Positions 1 to 6,743 of a stretch of 7,953 bases of DNA are shown here, piece by piece (within the stretch, counting starts at the first letter, position 1; every line of letters starts with the position of its first letter). Below the pieces are notes generated by a model. The model saw only the letters and a list, made by a program, of their open reading frames with translations. It ran no database searches and was not told the origin of the DNA. A program made the translations under genes and the position numbers. The DNA is from Candidatus Aminicenantota bacterium (GTDB taxonomy: Bacteria; Acidobacteriota; Aminicenantia; UBA2199), in assembly GCA_023137075.1 (NCBI GenBank), contig JAGLQA010000121.1:1-7953 (forward strand), written 5' to 3'.

Positions 1-3000
1 GGGCGGGGTGGGTTAAAGTATGGCGTGAAGCGCAGTACTACTCATCATTCGGGCCTTTTTTACAAGACCGGTGACCTGGCCAGGTGGCTGCCTGACGGAA
101 CCGTGGAGTTTTTTGGCAGGGTCGATCAACAGGTAAAGATAAGGGGCTTCAGGATAGAACCGGGTGAGATAGAGAACCAGCTGCTTACTCTTAAAGAGGT
201 CAAAGAGGTAATAGTGATAGCGCGTGAAGCTCCAGGTTCGACACCCTTTAAACCCGTTGGGAAATATCTCTGTGCCTACATTGTAGTACGGAACAGGGAG
301 GGAATTGGTCACAGGTGCGAAACGTTTGATCCCGGAAGGATGCAGGAATATTTAGCCGCCAGTCTCCCGGATTACATGATCCCCTCTTATTTTGTAGCAG
401 TGGAGAAAATGCCCTTAACCCCCAACGGCAAGATTGATATTAAAGCCTTACCGGAACCGGAGATAGGGAGGACAGGCAGAAAGTATGTTGCCCCCAGGAA
501 TAGAGTGGAAGAGAGATTGGTTGAATTATGGTTGGAAGTATTGAATTTAGAACCTGACGCTGTACAACATAAAGTTGTGGTAGGAATTGACGATAATTTT
601 TTTGATTTGGGCGGTCACTCATTAAGAGCAACAAGTTTGTTGGCCCGGATACACAAAGAATTTGATATCGAAGTACCCCTCGGCAAAATTTTTGAAATAC
701 CCACCATAAGAGGTTTATCCGGCTATATTAATCAAACGCCCGGAAGTAAATATAGGTCTATAGAACCGGCAGAAGAAAAGGAGTATTACCGATTATCATC
801 AGCACAAAAGAGATTGTATCTACTGCATCAAATGGACATGGAGAGCACAGCTTATAACATACCGTCAACAGTTCTCCTGGAAGGCGAGCTTGATAAATCC
901 AAAATGGAAGAAATCTTTGGGAAATTGATACATAGACATGAAAGCTTAAGGTCCTCTTTCGAGATGATTAATGAAGAACCGGTACAGAAAATACATAGTC
1001 CCATTGATATCGAATTTGAAATAGAATATTATAAAGCAGGAAATAGGCAGGAGGTAGTAGGCGATAGAGAAGAAAAAGAAGGGATCAGAAAAAAACAGGA
1101 AACCGACCCAAGGGATTTGATTCATCAAACCCAAAATGCTTTCATCCGCCCCTTTGATCTGTCTCAAGCACCCCTGCTCCGGGTAGAGCTGATAAAACCA
1201 GCCTCCCCCTTAGTTGTTGGGGGCGCCGACTCCCACATCCTTATGGTGGACATGCACCACATCATATCTGACGGAATTTCGATAGGTGTGTTTATTGAAG
1301 AGTTTATCTCCCTATATGATGGAGAAGAGTTACCGCTGCCCGTGATACAGTATAAAGATTTCACGGAGTGGCAGAGTATTAAGAAGGAGAAAGAAGCGAT
1401 AAAGAGACAGCAAGAATACTGGCTCAGAGAATTTCCGGGAGAAGTACCGGTACTAAATCTTCCCTTATATTTTGTAAGGCCTGCAGTTCGGAGTTTTGCA
1501 GGAAGCACTTTAGCATTTAACATAGGAAGAGAGGAAACGGAGAAATTAAAAACGCTGGCATTAAAGGAGGAGGCGACTCTATATATGGTGTTACTGTCCC
1601 TGTTTAATGTATTTTTAGCAAAGATAAGCGGACAGGAGGAGATAATAGTGGGCTGCCCCACAGCAGGCAGGAGGTATGCGGAGTTAGATAAAGTAATCGG
1701 GATGTTTGTCAATACCCTACCGCTGAGGAATTATCCGGTAGGAGAGAAGAGCTGTAAAGAATTATTGAAAGATTTAAGAGGCCGGACATTAACTGCTTTT
1801 GAGAACCAGGATTACCAGTTTGAAGACCTTGTTGAAAAGATAGCATTAAATAGAGATGCAAGCCGAAATCCCTTATTTGATGTTTTGTTTGTGCTGCAGG
1901 ATGCAGTTTTTTCGGGATTAGAGATAGCGAGATTAAAACTTAGACCCTACGAATACAAACGTAAGACAGCAAAATTTGATCTCTGTTTAGAAGGATTGGA
2001 GACTGGGGGAAACCTGGTTTTTAATCTTGAATACAGTACTCAACTGTTTAAAGAGTCAACAATAAAAAGATTTAGCGAATATTTTAAGAAGATAATATCA
2101 TCGGTAATCGATGATCCCGGGAAAAAAATATTAGAAATTGAAATAATTTCCGAGGAAGAGAAAACACAATTGTTATTTGATTTTAACGATGCAGGAACCG
2201 GTTATCCTGGAAATAACACAATCCCGGAATTATTCGAGGAGCAGTTGGAGAATAGACCGGCACATACGGCAGTAGTATGGCAATGTAAGTGTATCACATA
2301 CAGGGAGTTGAATTGCAGAGTTAATCAATTGGCAAATATGTTAAGAGCAAAGGGCGTAAAACCAGGCTCTATTGTCGGAGTAAAAACGGAACGATCGTTA
2401 GAGATGATTTTGGGGACACTCAGTGTCTTGAAAGCTGGTGGAGCATATTTACCTGTGGAACCGAATTATCCTGTAGAAAGAATCAAATACATGCTTGTGG
2501 ATAGTACTGTAAAATTATTACTTACGCAAAAAAAGTTTATCGACCGGATGAAGGGAGTATGCGAGATCATTGACCTGGAGAACGACTGTTTGTATAGATG
2601 TGAAAATGATAGGATAGAGAATGTAAATGCGTCGATGGACATGGCATATTTGATGTATACATCGGGTTCCACAGGGGCACCTAAAGGTGTGGTGGTAGAA
2701 CATCGCTCGGTTATCAATCTATTATTAGCATTGAATAAAGAATATGCTTTCCGGGATGCGGATGTTTTTTTGTTAAAAACCTCTTATATATTTGATGTAT
2801 CGGTAACCGAGCTATTCGGGTTTTTTTTAGGAGGAGGTAAATTGGCAGTTCTGGAACAAAATAGTGAAAAGGATCCTCGACAATTGTTAGAGATAATCGA
2901 AAAGGAAAAGGTGACTCACATTAATTTTGTTCCGGCAATGTTTCATACATTTGTAGACCTGCTGGAGCACCTGGGCAGTGGAAAATTAGCCCACCTGGAA

Positions 3001-5400
3001 TACATCTTTTTAGCCGGAGAAGCGCTCTCTCCCGGGTTGGTGAGCCGGTTCAGGCGTCTAAATACCCGGGTGAAGTTGGAGAATTTATATGGCCCCACAG
3101 AAGGGACAGTGTATGCCGGTAAGTATTCGTTGCAGGAGTGGGATGGCTTCAGGGATATACCGGTCGGTAAGCCGCTGCAAAATGTAAAACTCTATATTAT
3201 GGATAAGGGTAATCATTTACAGCCCGTCGGAGTGCCCGGTGAACTGTGCATCGCAGGAATCGGTCTGGCCCGCGGCTACCTGAACAACCCGGCTCTCACT
3301 GCGGAAAAATTCCCGGTTAATTTTTATAGGCTTAATAAGTCCTATATACCTGATGAGAGCAAAATTACCGGGGAAATTTATAAAACCGGGGATCTGGCGC
3401 GCTGGCTGTCGGACGGTAATATTGAATTTTTAGGTCGCATGGACCACCAGGTTAAAATAAGGGGTTTCAGGATAGAGTTGAAAGAGATCGAAAGTCGATT
3501 ACTAAATTGCAGTGAGGTAAAAGAAGCGGTAGTTGTAGATGGTGTGGATGGAACCGGGGATAGATACCTGGCAGCATATATTGTTACAGGTGAAAAACCG
3601 GGTAGGGACGAACTGAGAGTTAAACTCTCGCAGCATTTACCGGATTATATGATACCGTCATATTTTGTGCGGTTGGATAAGATACCTTTAACTCCTTCCG
3701 GAAAGGTAGACAGGAAGGCATTACCGCAGCCTGTAGTCCTGGGACAGGGAGAGAGCTATACAGCACCGCGGGATGAAATCGAGAAAAAGTTGGTAGAGAT
3801 ATGGTATGGGGTACTGGGAATAGAAAAAGATATTATAGGTATAGATTCCGGTTTTTTTCAGTTGGGTGGGCATTCACTGAAGGCAAATGTGGTGTCCCTG
3901 GAAATATACAAAAAACTAAATGCAAGAGTTCCGTTGTCGCGGATGTTTAAAACCCCAACTATAAGAGGATTGTCCGAATATATCAGGAGTATGGCGGAGG
4001 ACAAATACACTCCTATAAAACCGGTGGAAAAGAAAGAGTACTATGAATTATCGTCTGCACAAAAGCGATTATTTATACTTGATGAGATAGGCAATGCAGG
4101 GATTGTTTACAATTTACCGGCTGCCTGGATAATGAAGGGCAAGCTTGATAAGCAGCGGTTTGAGGATACGCTGCATGTTTTGATCAAAAGACATGAAAGC
4201 TTGCGCACATCATTTTCTTTGCGGAAGGGAAAACCTGTGCAGGTAATACATGAGAGTGTTGATTTCCGGATCGAAAATACAGGCATAAGTGTGGAATTAA
4301 AGCTTCGCCAAAATGAAGATGAAGATTTAATTAAAAGTGCCCTGAATGAATTCATTAAATCTTTCGATTTGAGTAAGACACCGTTATTAAGGGTAGAACT
4401 TAAACAATTGGCCGGGGAAAAACACTTGCTGTTATTCGATATGCATCATATCATAACAGATGGTGTTTCTACCGCTATATTTATAAAAGATTTCCTGGCG
4501 CTTTACCGGGGAGAAAAATTGCCTTCATTAAGAATCCAGTACAAAGATTTTTCGGAGTGGCATAATAATGAAAAGGGAAGAAAAACCCGGGAAAAGCAGA
4601 AGAAGTATTGGTCGGATAGATTTAAAGATGGTGTGCCGCTCCTTGATATCCCCACAGATTATCCAAGGCCACCGGTGCAGTCCTTTGCGGGAGATTGTCT
4701 TCATTTTAAGTTAGATGAGTCACCGGCCAGAAAATTGCAGGAATTGGCCGAAAAGACCGGGGCAACTTTAAATATGGTGTTGTTAGCTGTTTATACTATT
4801 TTATTATCGAGATATTCCGGGCAAAAGGATGTGGTAGTAGGCCTCGGAATTGCCGGAAGAACGCACGCTGATCTTGGTTATATCATCGGTTTCTTCGTGA
4901 ATACCCTGGTCACCAGGAATCGACTTGAAGAAGATAAATCTTTTGAAGAGTTTTTGGCAGAAATTAAAGAGAATGCGTTAAAAGGGTATGAAAATCAAGG
5001 CTGCCCATTTGAAGAGTTGGTAAACAAATTGGGAATTCCTAATGATCTCAGCAGGAATCCCCTGTTTGATGTGGCATTTGTGGTGCAGAATATGGATGTT
5101 GAGGATATAAAGGTTGAAAACTTGCAGGTGACCCCATATAGGGTTGAAACCGGAGTGTCCCGTTTTGATCTGCAGTTGGCTTGCAGGGAAGTTAATGATG
5201 CGATAGAAATGGAACTGGAATACTCCACGGTGTTGTTTAAAAAAGCCACTGCTGAAAGATTTGCGCAGCGATACATTCATATTTTAAATCAAGTAGTAGA
5301 CAATAGGGCGATTCGAATTGGAGATATCGCTATTTCCTATGACCTGGCAGTTGCCAGTTCTAATGTTTTAAAGGAGGACAGCATTGATTTTGGTTTCTAA
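1..5400 (+). CDS. Nonribosomal peptide synthetase, 5'-truncated: (A)-PCP-C-A-PCP-C
   Basis: Multimodular NRPS that activates amino acids as adenylates, loads them on 4'-phosphopantetheine carriers and joins them by condensation. The frame is open from base 1, so the GTG at 25 lies inside an A domain and is not a start; 1799 residues are visible. Domains in order: the end of an A domain (YKTGDLARW at 61-87, IRGFRIEPGEIE near 139-174, A10 PNGKID from 421); PCP1 with LGGHS, serine codon 619-621; a full C domain about 784-2150 with HHIISDG at 1255-1275; a complete A domain about 2212-3744; PCP2, serine codon 3874-3876; a second full C domain from about 4039 with HHIITDG at 4444-4464. No epimerisation, methylation or thioesterase domain is visible, so both condensations look like the L-to-L type. 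The first C domain has about 15 extra charged residues (around 1040-1110) compared with the second. The protein stops right after the last C domain with a short acidic tail ending DFGF. The C-to-PCP repeat unit occurs twice. Confidence 0.97.
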   Translation, partial: GRGGLKYGVKRSTTHHSGLFYKTGDLARWLPDGTVEFFGRVDQQVKIRGFRIEPGEIENQLLTLKEVKEVIVIAREAPGSTPFKPVGKYLCAYIVVRNREGIGHRCETFDPGRMQEYLAASLPDYMIPSYFVAVEKMPLTPNGKIDIKALPEPEIGRTGRKYVAPRNRVEERLVELWLEVLNLEPDAVQHKVVVGIDDNFFDLGGHSLRATSLLARIHKEFDIEVPLGKIFEIPTIRGLSGYINQTPGSKYRSIEPAEEKEYYRLSSAQKRLYLLHQMDMESTAYNIPSTVLLEGELDKSKMEEIFGKLIHRHESLRSSFEMINEEPVQKIHSPIDIEFEIEYYKAGNRQEVVGDREEKEGIRKKQETDPRDLIHQTQNAFIRPFDLSQAPLLRVELIKPASPLVVGGADSHILMVDMHHIISDGISIGVFIEEFISLYDGEELPLPVIQYKDFTEWQSIKKEKEAIKRQQEYWLREFPGEVPVLNLPLYFVRPAVRSFAGSTLAFNIGREETEKLKTLALKEEATLYMVLLSLFNVFLAKISGQEEIIVGCPTAGRRYAELDKVIGMFVNTLPLRNYPVGEKSCKELLKDLRGRTLTAFENQDYQFEDLVEKIALNRDASRNPLFDVLFVLQDAVFSGLEIARLKLRPYEYKRKTAKFDLCLEGLETGGNLVFNLEYSTQLFKESTIKRFSEYFKKIISSVIDDPGKKILEIEIISEEEKTQLLFDFNDAGTGYPGNNTIPELFEEQLENRPAHTAVVWQCKCITYRELNCRVNQLANMLRAKGVKPGSIVGVKTERSLEMILGTLSVLKAGGAYLPVEPNYPVERIKYMLVDSTVKLLLTQKKFIDRMKGVCEIIDLENDCLYRCENDRIENVNASMDMAYLMYTSGSTGAPKGVVVEHRSVINLLLALNKEYAFRDADVFLLKTSYIFDVSVTELFGFFLGGGKLAVLEQNSEKDPRQLLEIIEKEKVTHINFVPAMFHTFVDLLEHLGSGKLAHLEYIFLAGEALSPGLVSRFRRLNTRVKLENLYGPTEGTVYAGKYSLQEWDGFRDIPVGKPLQNVKLYIMDKGNHLQPVGVPGELCIAGIGLARGYLNNPALTAEKFPVNFYRLNKSYIPDESKITGEIYKTGDLARWLSDGNIEFLGRMDHQVKIRGFRIELKEIESRLLNCSEVKEAVVVDGVDGTGDRYLAAYIVTGEKPGRDELRVKLSQHLPDYMIPSYFVRLDKIPLTPSGKVDRKALPQPVVLGQGESYTAPRDEIEKKLVEIWYGVLGIEKDIIGIDSGFFQLGGHSLKANVVSLEIYKKLNARVPLSRMFKTPTIRGLSEYIRSMAEDKYTPIKPVEKKEYYELSSAQKRLFILDEIGNAGIVYNLPAAWIMKGKLDKQRFEDTLHVLIKRHESLRTSFSLRKGKPVQVIHESVDFRIENTGISVELKLRQNEDEDLIKSALNEFIKSFDLSKTPLLRVELKQLAGEKHLLLFDMHHIITDGVSTAIFIKDFLALYRGEKLPSLRIQYKDFSEWHNNEKGRKTREKQKKYWSDRFKDGVPLLDIPTDYPRPPVQSFAGDCLHFKLDESPARKLQELAEKTGATLNMVLLAVYTILLSRYSGQKDVVVGLGIAGRTHADLGYIIGFFVNTLVTRNRLEEDKSFEEFLAEIKENALKGYENQGCPFEELVNKLGIPNDLSRNPLFDVAFVVQNMDVEDIKVENLQVTPYRVETGVSRFDLQLACREVNDAIEMELEYSTVLFKKATAERFAQRYIHILNQVVDNRAIRIGDIAISYDLAVASSNVLKEDSIDFGF
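2212..3744 (+). other. Complete adenylation domain of the first NRPS, with readable specificity pocket
   Basis: All core motifs are intact: A1-like ITYREL, A2 LKAGGAYLPVEP, A3 YTSGSTGAPKG (2656-2688), A4 FDVSVTEL (from 2791), A5 ENLYGPTEG (from 3079), A6 GELCIAGIGLARGYL, A7 YKTGDLARW, A8 IRGFRIE, and A10 with its lysine at 3703-3705. Hand alignment to GrsA gives pocket residues D (2794), V (2797), T (2806), N (2923), F (3007), A (3013), L (3085), V (3109), Y (3112) and the A10 K, i.e. DVTNFALVYK. I do not recognise this as a standard code. It is loosely like some alanine codes (small pocket, N at the fourth and Y at the ninth position), so a small residue is only a weak guess. The domain should be active. 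The substrate of the preceding A domain cannot be read because its pocket lies outside the window. Confidence 0.9.
4039..5400 (+). other. C-terminal condensation domain ending the first NRPS, plus tail
   Basis: A complete condensation domain starts at YYELSSAQKRLF and carries HHIITDG (4444-4464), the YSGQKDVVVG and GFFVNTLV segments (C4/C5 region), ENQGCPFEELV and SRNPLFDV. Both lobes and the catalytic second histidine are present, so it should be able to make a bond. No A or PCP domain follows in the same protein. It must therefore use an acceptor carrier on another protein, most simply the module of the NRPS starting at 6744, or else act as a releasing or cyclising C domain. About 20 residues after the last conserved segment lead to the terminal DFGF. 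Confidence 0.88.
5359..5397 (+). other. Putative C-terminal docking tail of the first NRPS
   Basis: The last 13 residues, SNVLKEDSIDFGF, form an acidic tail with an aromatic end. They lie beyond the folded condensation domain and match the last 13 residues of the next gene product. Short acidic C-terminal linear motifs that bind a beta-hairpin docking domain on the next subunit are known in NRPS systems such as the rhabdopeptide synthetases. The role here is inferred from the shared tail, position and composition. Confidence 0.5.
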
Positions 5401-5404
5401 AAAG

Positions 5405-5434
5405 TGCCCTCCTTATTCTTCTTTAAGGAAGGTA
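5405..5434 (+). promoter_or_regulatory. Hairpin covering the ribosome binding site of the radical SAM gene
   Basis: In the 36-bp gap, CCCTCCTT (5407-5414) can pair with AAGGAAGG (5425-5432) across a 10-base loop. There is one C-A mismatch, and the stem extends by a G-U and a T-A pair (5405-5406 with 5433-5434). The 3' arm is itself the Shine-Dalgarno of the ATG at 5437 (AAGGA, 7 bases from the start). A ribosome finishing the NRPS at 5398-5400 would cover or melt the 5' arm, so translation of the downstream gene may be coupled to the NRPS. The pairing is seen in the sequence; the coupling is inferred. It has no downstream U-run, so it is not a terminator. Confidence 0.4.
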
Positions 5435-5436
5435 AA

Positions 5437-6729
5437 ATGAAAAATAATTCGGTATTAGTAAAAAAAAAGGCAGCAATCGTTACCAACAATGTTAATTGCG
5501 AGAGACACATTCAGTATTATTCCCATATTGAAAAATATTTCAAATCCAATGGCTGGATTATTGCTGAGGATTTTAATGTCGATAAAGTTATTATATGCTG
5601 CTGCGGTTTTCACGATGTGATGCATGAAAAGGTACTCCGAACCATCGAGGAATTAAAAACAATCCACTTCCTGGAGAGCAACATTATCATAATGGGCTGT
5701 CAAACAAAAACCCATGAGCCGGAATTAATAAAGAACCTGGCCGTTAAATTAATTAATTTTGACCGGGAGGAGATGTTGGACGAGATCATCAATGCGCAGA
5801 TACCTTTTGCTGAGATTACCCCCAATAATATATTCAGGCCCCATAAATTGTGTAAAATAGACGAAAAGAATGAATATTTCCATATTAAAATAGCCCGGGG
5901 CTGTTTGCGTCAGTGCACCTTTTGTGTCATTAATAAAGCAAAAGGTTATATTAATAGTACACCAAAGGAGGAAATTTTAAGGCAGTTCAGGAAAGCTGTC
6001 GAGCGGGGGAATAGGAGAATATACTTAATGGGAGAAGATACATTGGCTTATGGTATAGATATCGATACCGACATTATCGAGTTAACCGAATCCCTGTTAG
6101 CTATTGACGCGCATGTAGAATTAAATTTCGGGAGTTTGCATATCCGCTGGCTGCAAAAATATGCAAGCGGAATATTATCCTTGTGTAAGCGAGGGATCGT
6201 CAAAGAACTGCACGTGGGACTGCAGCATATCAATGATCAACTTCTTAAAAGAATGGGCCGACCCTGTGTATTTTCGGAGATATATGAAATTATCAAGACT
6301 CTCAAGAAGGAGTGTGCGCACCTGTTTTTAGAAACCGATATCCTGGTCGGATTTCCAGGGGAGACAGAAGAGATGTTCGCAGAGCTTGTAGAATTTTTCA
6401 AACAGGATAGATGTTTTGACAATGTAAGGCATTTTGGCTTCAGTGATGTTAGAGGAGCGCCTTCTTACAAATTCGAAGATAAACTTTCGCCTCATGAAGT
6501 GGTTGTGCGCTGGGAGCGTTTCGATAAAATTCTCCGGGAGCGTTCATCAAATTACAAGGCTGAAAGTGTCAGGCCCAGCGACGTGGCGTTCCAGTTGACT
6601 CATGAGAGAGACTATATTTTCTGTAAAGATACCTTTCAAGATGAAGTGGAACAGGTGGTGGATGATCCCGGTTTAAGGCAGGCTAAATCGAAGATTCTTC
6701 AACAGGATGAAGGAGATTTCGGATTTTAG
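5437..6729 (+). CDS. Methylthiotransferase-like radical SAM enzyme lacking TRAM, NRPS-associated
   Basis: A 430-residue protein of the MiaB/RimO/MtaB methylthiotransferase (MTTase) type. I chose ATG 5437 because AAGGAAGG precedes it; an in-frame GTG at 5404 would add 11 unlikely residues. N-terminal MTTase-like domain (about 1-110): C21, a C54-C55-C56 run where the family has NTC, and C88 in MGC, the expected ligands of the auxiliary [4Fe-4S] cluster. Radical SAM core: RGCLRQCTFC with C156, C160 and C163, nearly the MiaB positions; GEDTLAYG (199-206), closest to MtaB/RimO wording; LQHINDQLLKRMGRP (262-276); TDILVGFPGET (300-310). The C-terminal ~55 residues do not look like the TRAM RNA-binding domain and end in DFGF. 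Family members insert sulfur and methyl into tRNA or, for RimO, into an aspartate of protein S12. Placement between two NRPS genes, TRAM loss and the NRPS-like tail suggest a peptide or aminoacyl-carrier substrate. The fold assignment is strong; the substrate is inference. Confidence 0.9.
   Translation: MKNNSVLVKKKAAIVTNNVNCERHIQYYSHIEKYFKSNGWIIAEDFNVDKVIICCCGFHDVMHEKVLRTIEELKTIHFLESNIIIMGCQTKTHEPELIKNLAVKLINFDREEMLDEIINAQIPFAEITPNNIFRPHKLCKIDEKNEYFHIKIARGCLRQCTFCVINKAKGYINSTPKEEILRQFRKAVERGNRRIYLMGEDTLAYGIDIDTDIIELTESLLAIDAHVELNFGSLHIRWLQKYASGILSLCKRGIVKELHVGLQHINDQLLKRMGRPCVFSEIYEIIKTLKKECAHLFLETDILVGFPGETEEMFAELVEFFKQDRCFDNVRHFGFSDVRGAPSYKFEDKLSPHEVVVRWERFDKILRERSSNYKAESVRPSDVAFQLTHERDYIFCKDTFQDEVEQVVDDPGLRQAKSKILQQDEGDFGF
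6688..6726 (+). other. Putative C-terminal docking tail of the radical SAM protein
   Basis: The last 13 residues, SKILQQDEGDFGF, align without gaps to the last 13 of the upstream NRPS: S, L, D and DFGF are identical and V/I is conservative. The codons differ for six of the seven identical residues, so this is not a copied DNA segment. Known tRNA- or ribosome-modifying MTTases do not need such a tail, which fits recruitment to the synthetase. Function is inferred. Confidence 0.5.
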
Positions 6730-6731
6730 CA

Positions 6732-6740
6732 AAAGGAGGT
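6732..6740 (+). promoter_or_regulatory. Strong Shine-Dalgarno for the second NRPS
   Basis: AAAGGAGGT, near-perfectly complementary to the 16S rRNA 3' end, lies 4 bases before ATG 6744 in the 14-bp gap after the radical SAM stop (6727-6729). It fixes the start of the second NRPS. The same frame is closed upstream by a stop at 6708-6710, so no N-terminal condensation lobe is hidden before this ATG. Confidence 0.85.
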
Positions 6741-6743
6741 AAT

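Noticed and set aside
25..27. GTG as the start of the first NRPS
   Set aside because: The frame is open to base 1 and the codon falls inside an adenylation domain just before the YKTGD motif; there is no fitting ribosome site. The gene starts outside the window.
1564..1587. Internal AAAGGAGG followed by an in-frame ATG in the first C domain, possible internal start of a half-C protein
   Set aside because: Spacing of 14-15 bases is too long, and the start would fall inside the lobe (at LYMVL), later than the natural half-C boundary seen in the second NRPS.
1164..1712. 182-codon open frame on the minus strand
   Set aside because: Lies fully antisense to the first condensation domain, has no recognisable domain, and is explained as a shadow of the coding strand.
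61..3460. Long direct repeat between the two A-domain ends (61-180 and about 3379-3498)
   Set aside because: Similarity reflects homologous NRPS modules; codons have diverged, so it is not a mobile or recent repeat.
4978..5280. Two overlapping ~100-codon minus-strand frames
   Set aside because: Antisense to the terminal condensation domain in two frames at once, with no family features.
5404..5406. GTG as the start of the radical SAM gene
   Set aside because: It would add 11 residues with no family counterpart, and the good Shine-Dalgarno (5425-5432) lies between it and the ATG at 5437.
5405..5434. Rho-independent terminator between the NRPS and the radical SAM gene
   Set aside because: The stem is not GC-rich enough and is followed by GTAAAATG, not a T-run; the 3' arm is the ribosome binding site.
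5963..5971. AAAGGAGG inside the radical SAM gene
   Set aside because: No start codon at a usable distance; it simply encodes Lys-Glu-Glu codons in a conserved family region.
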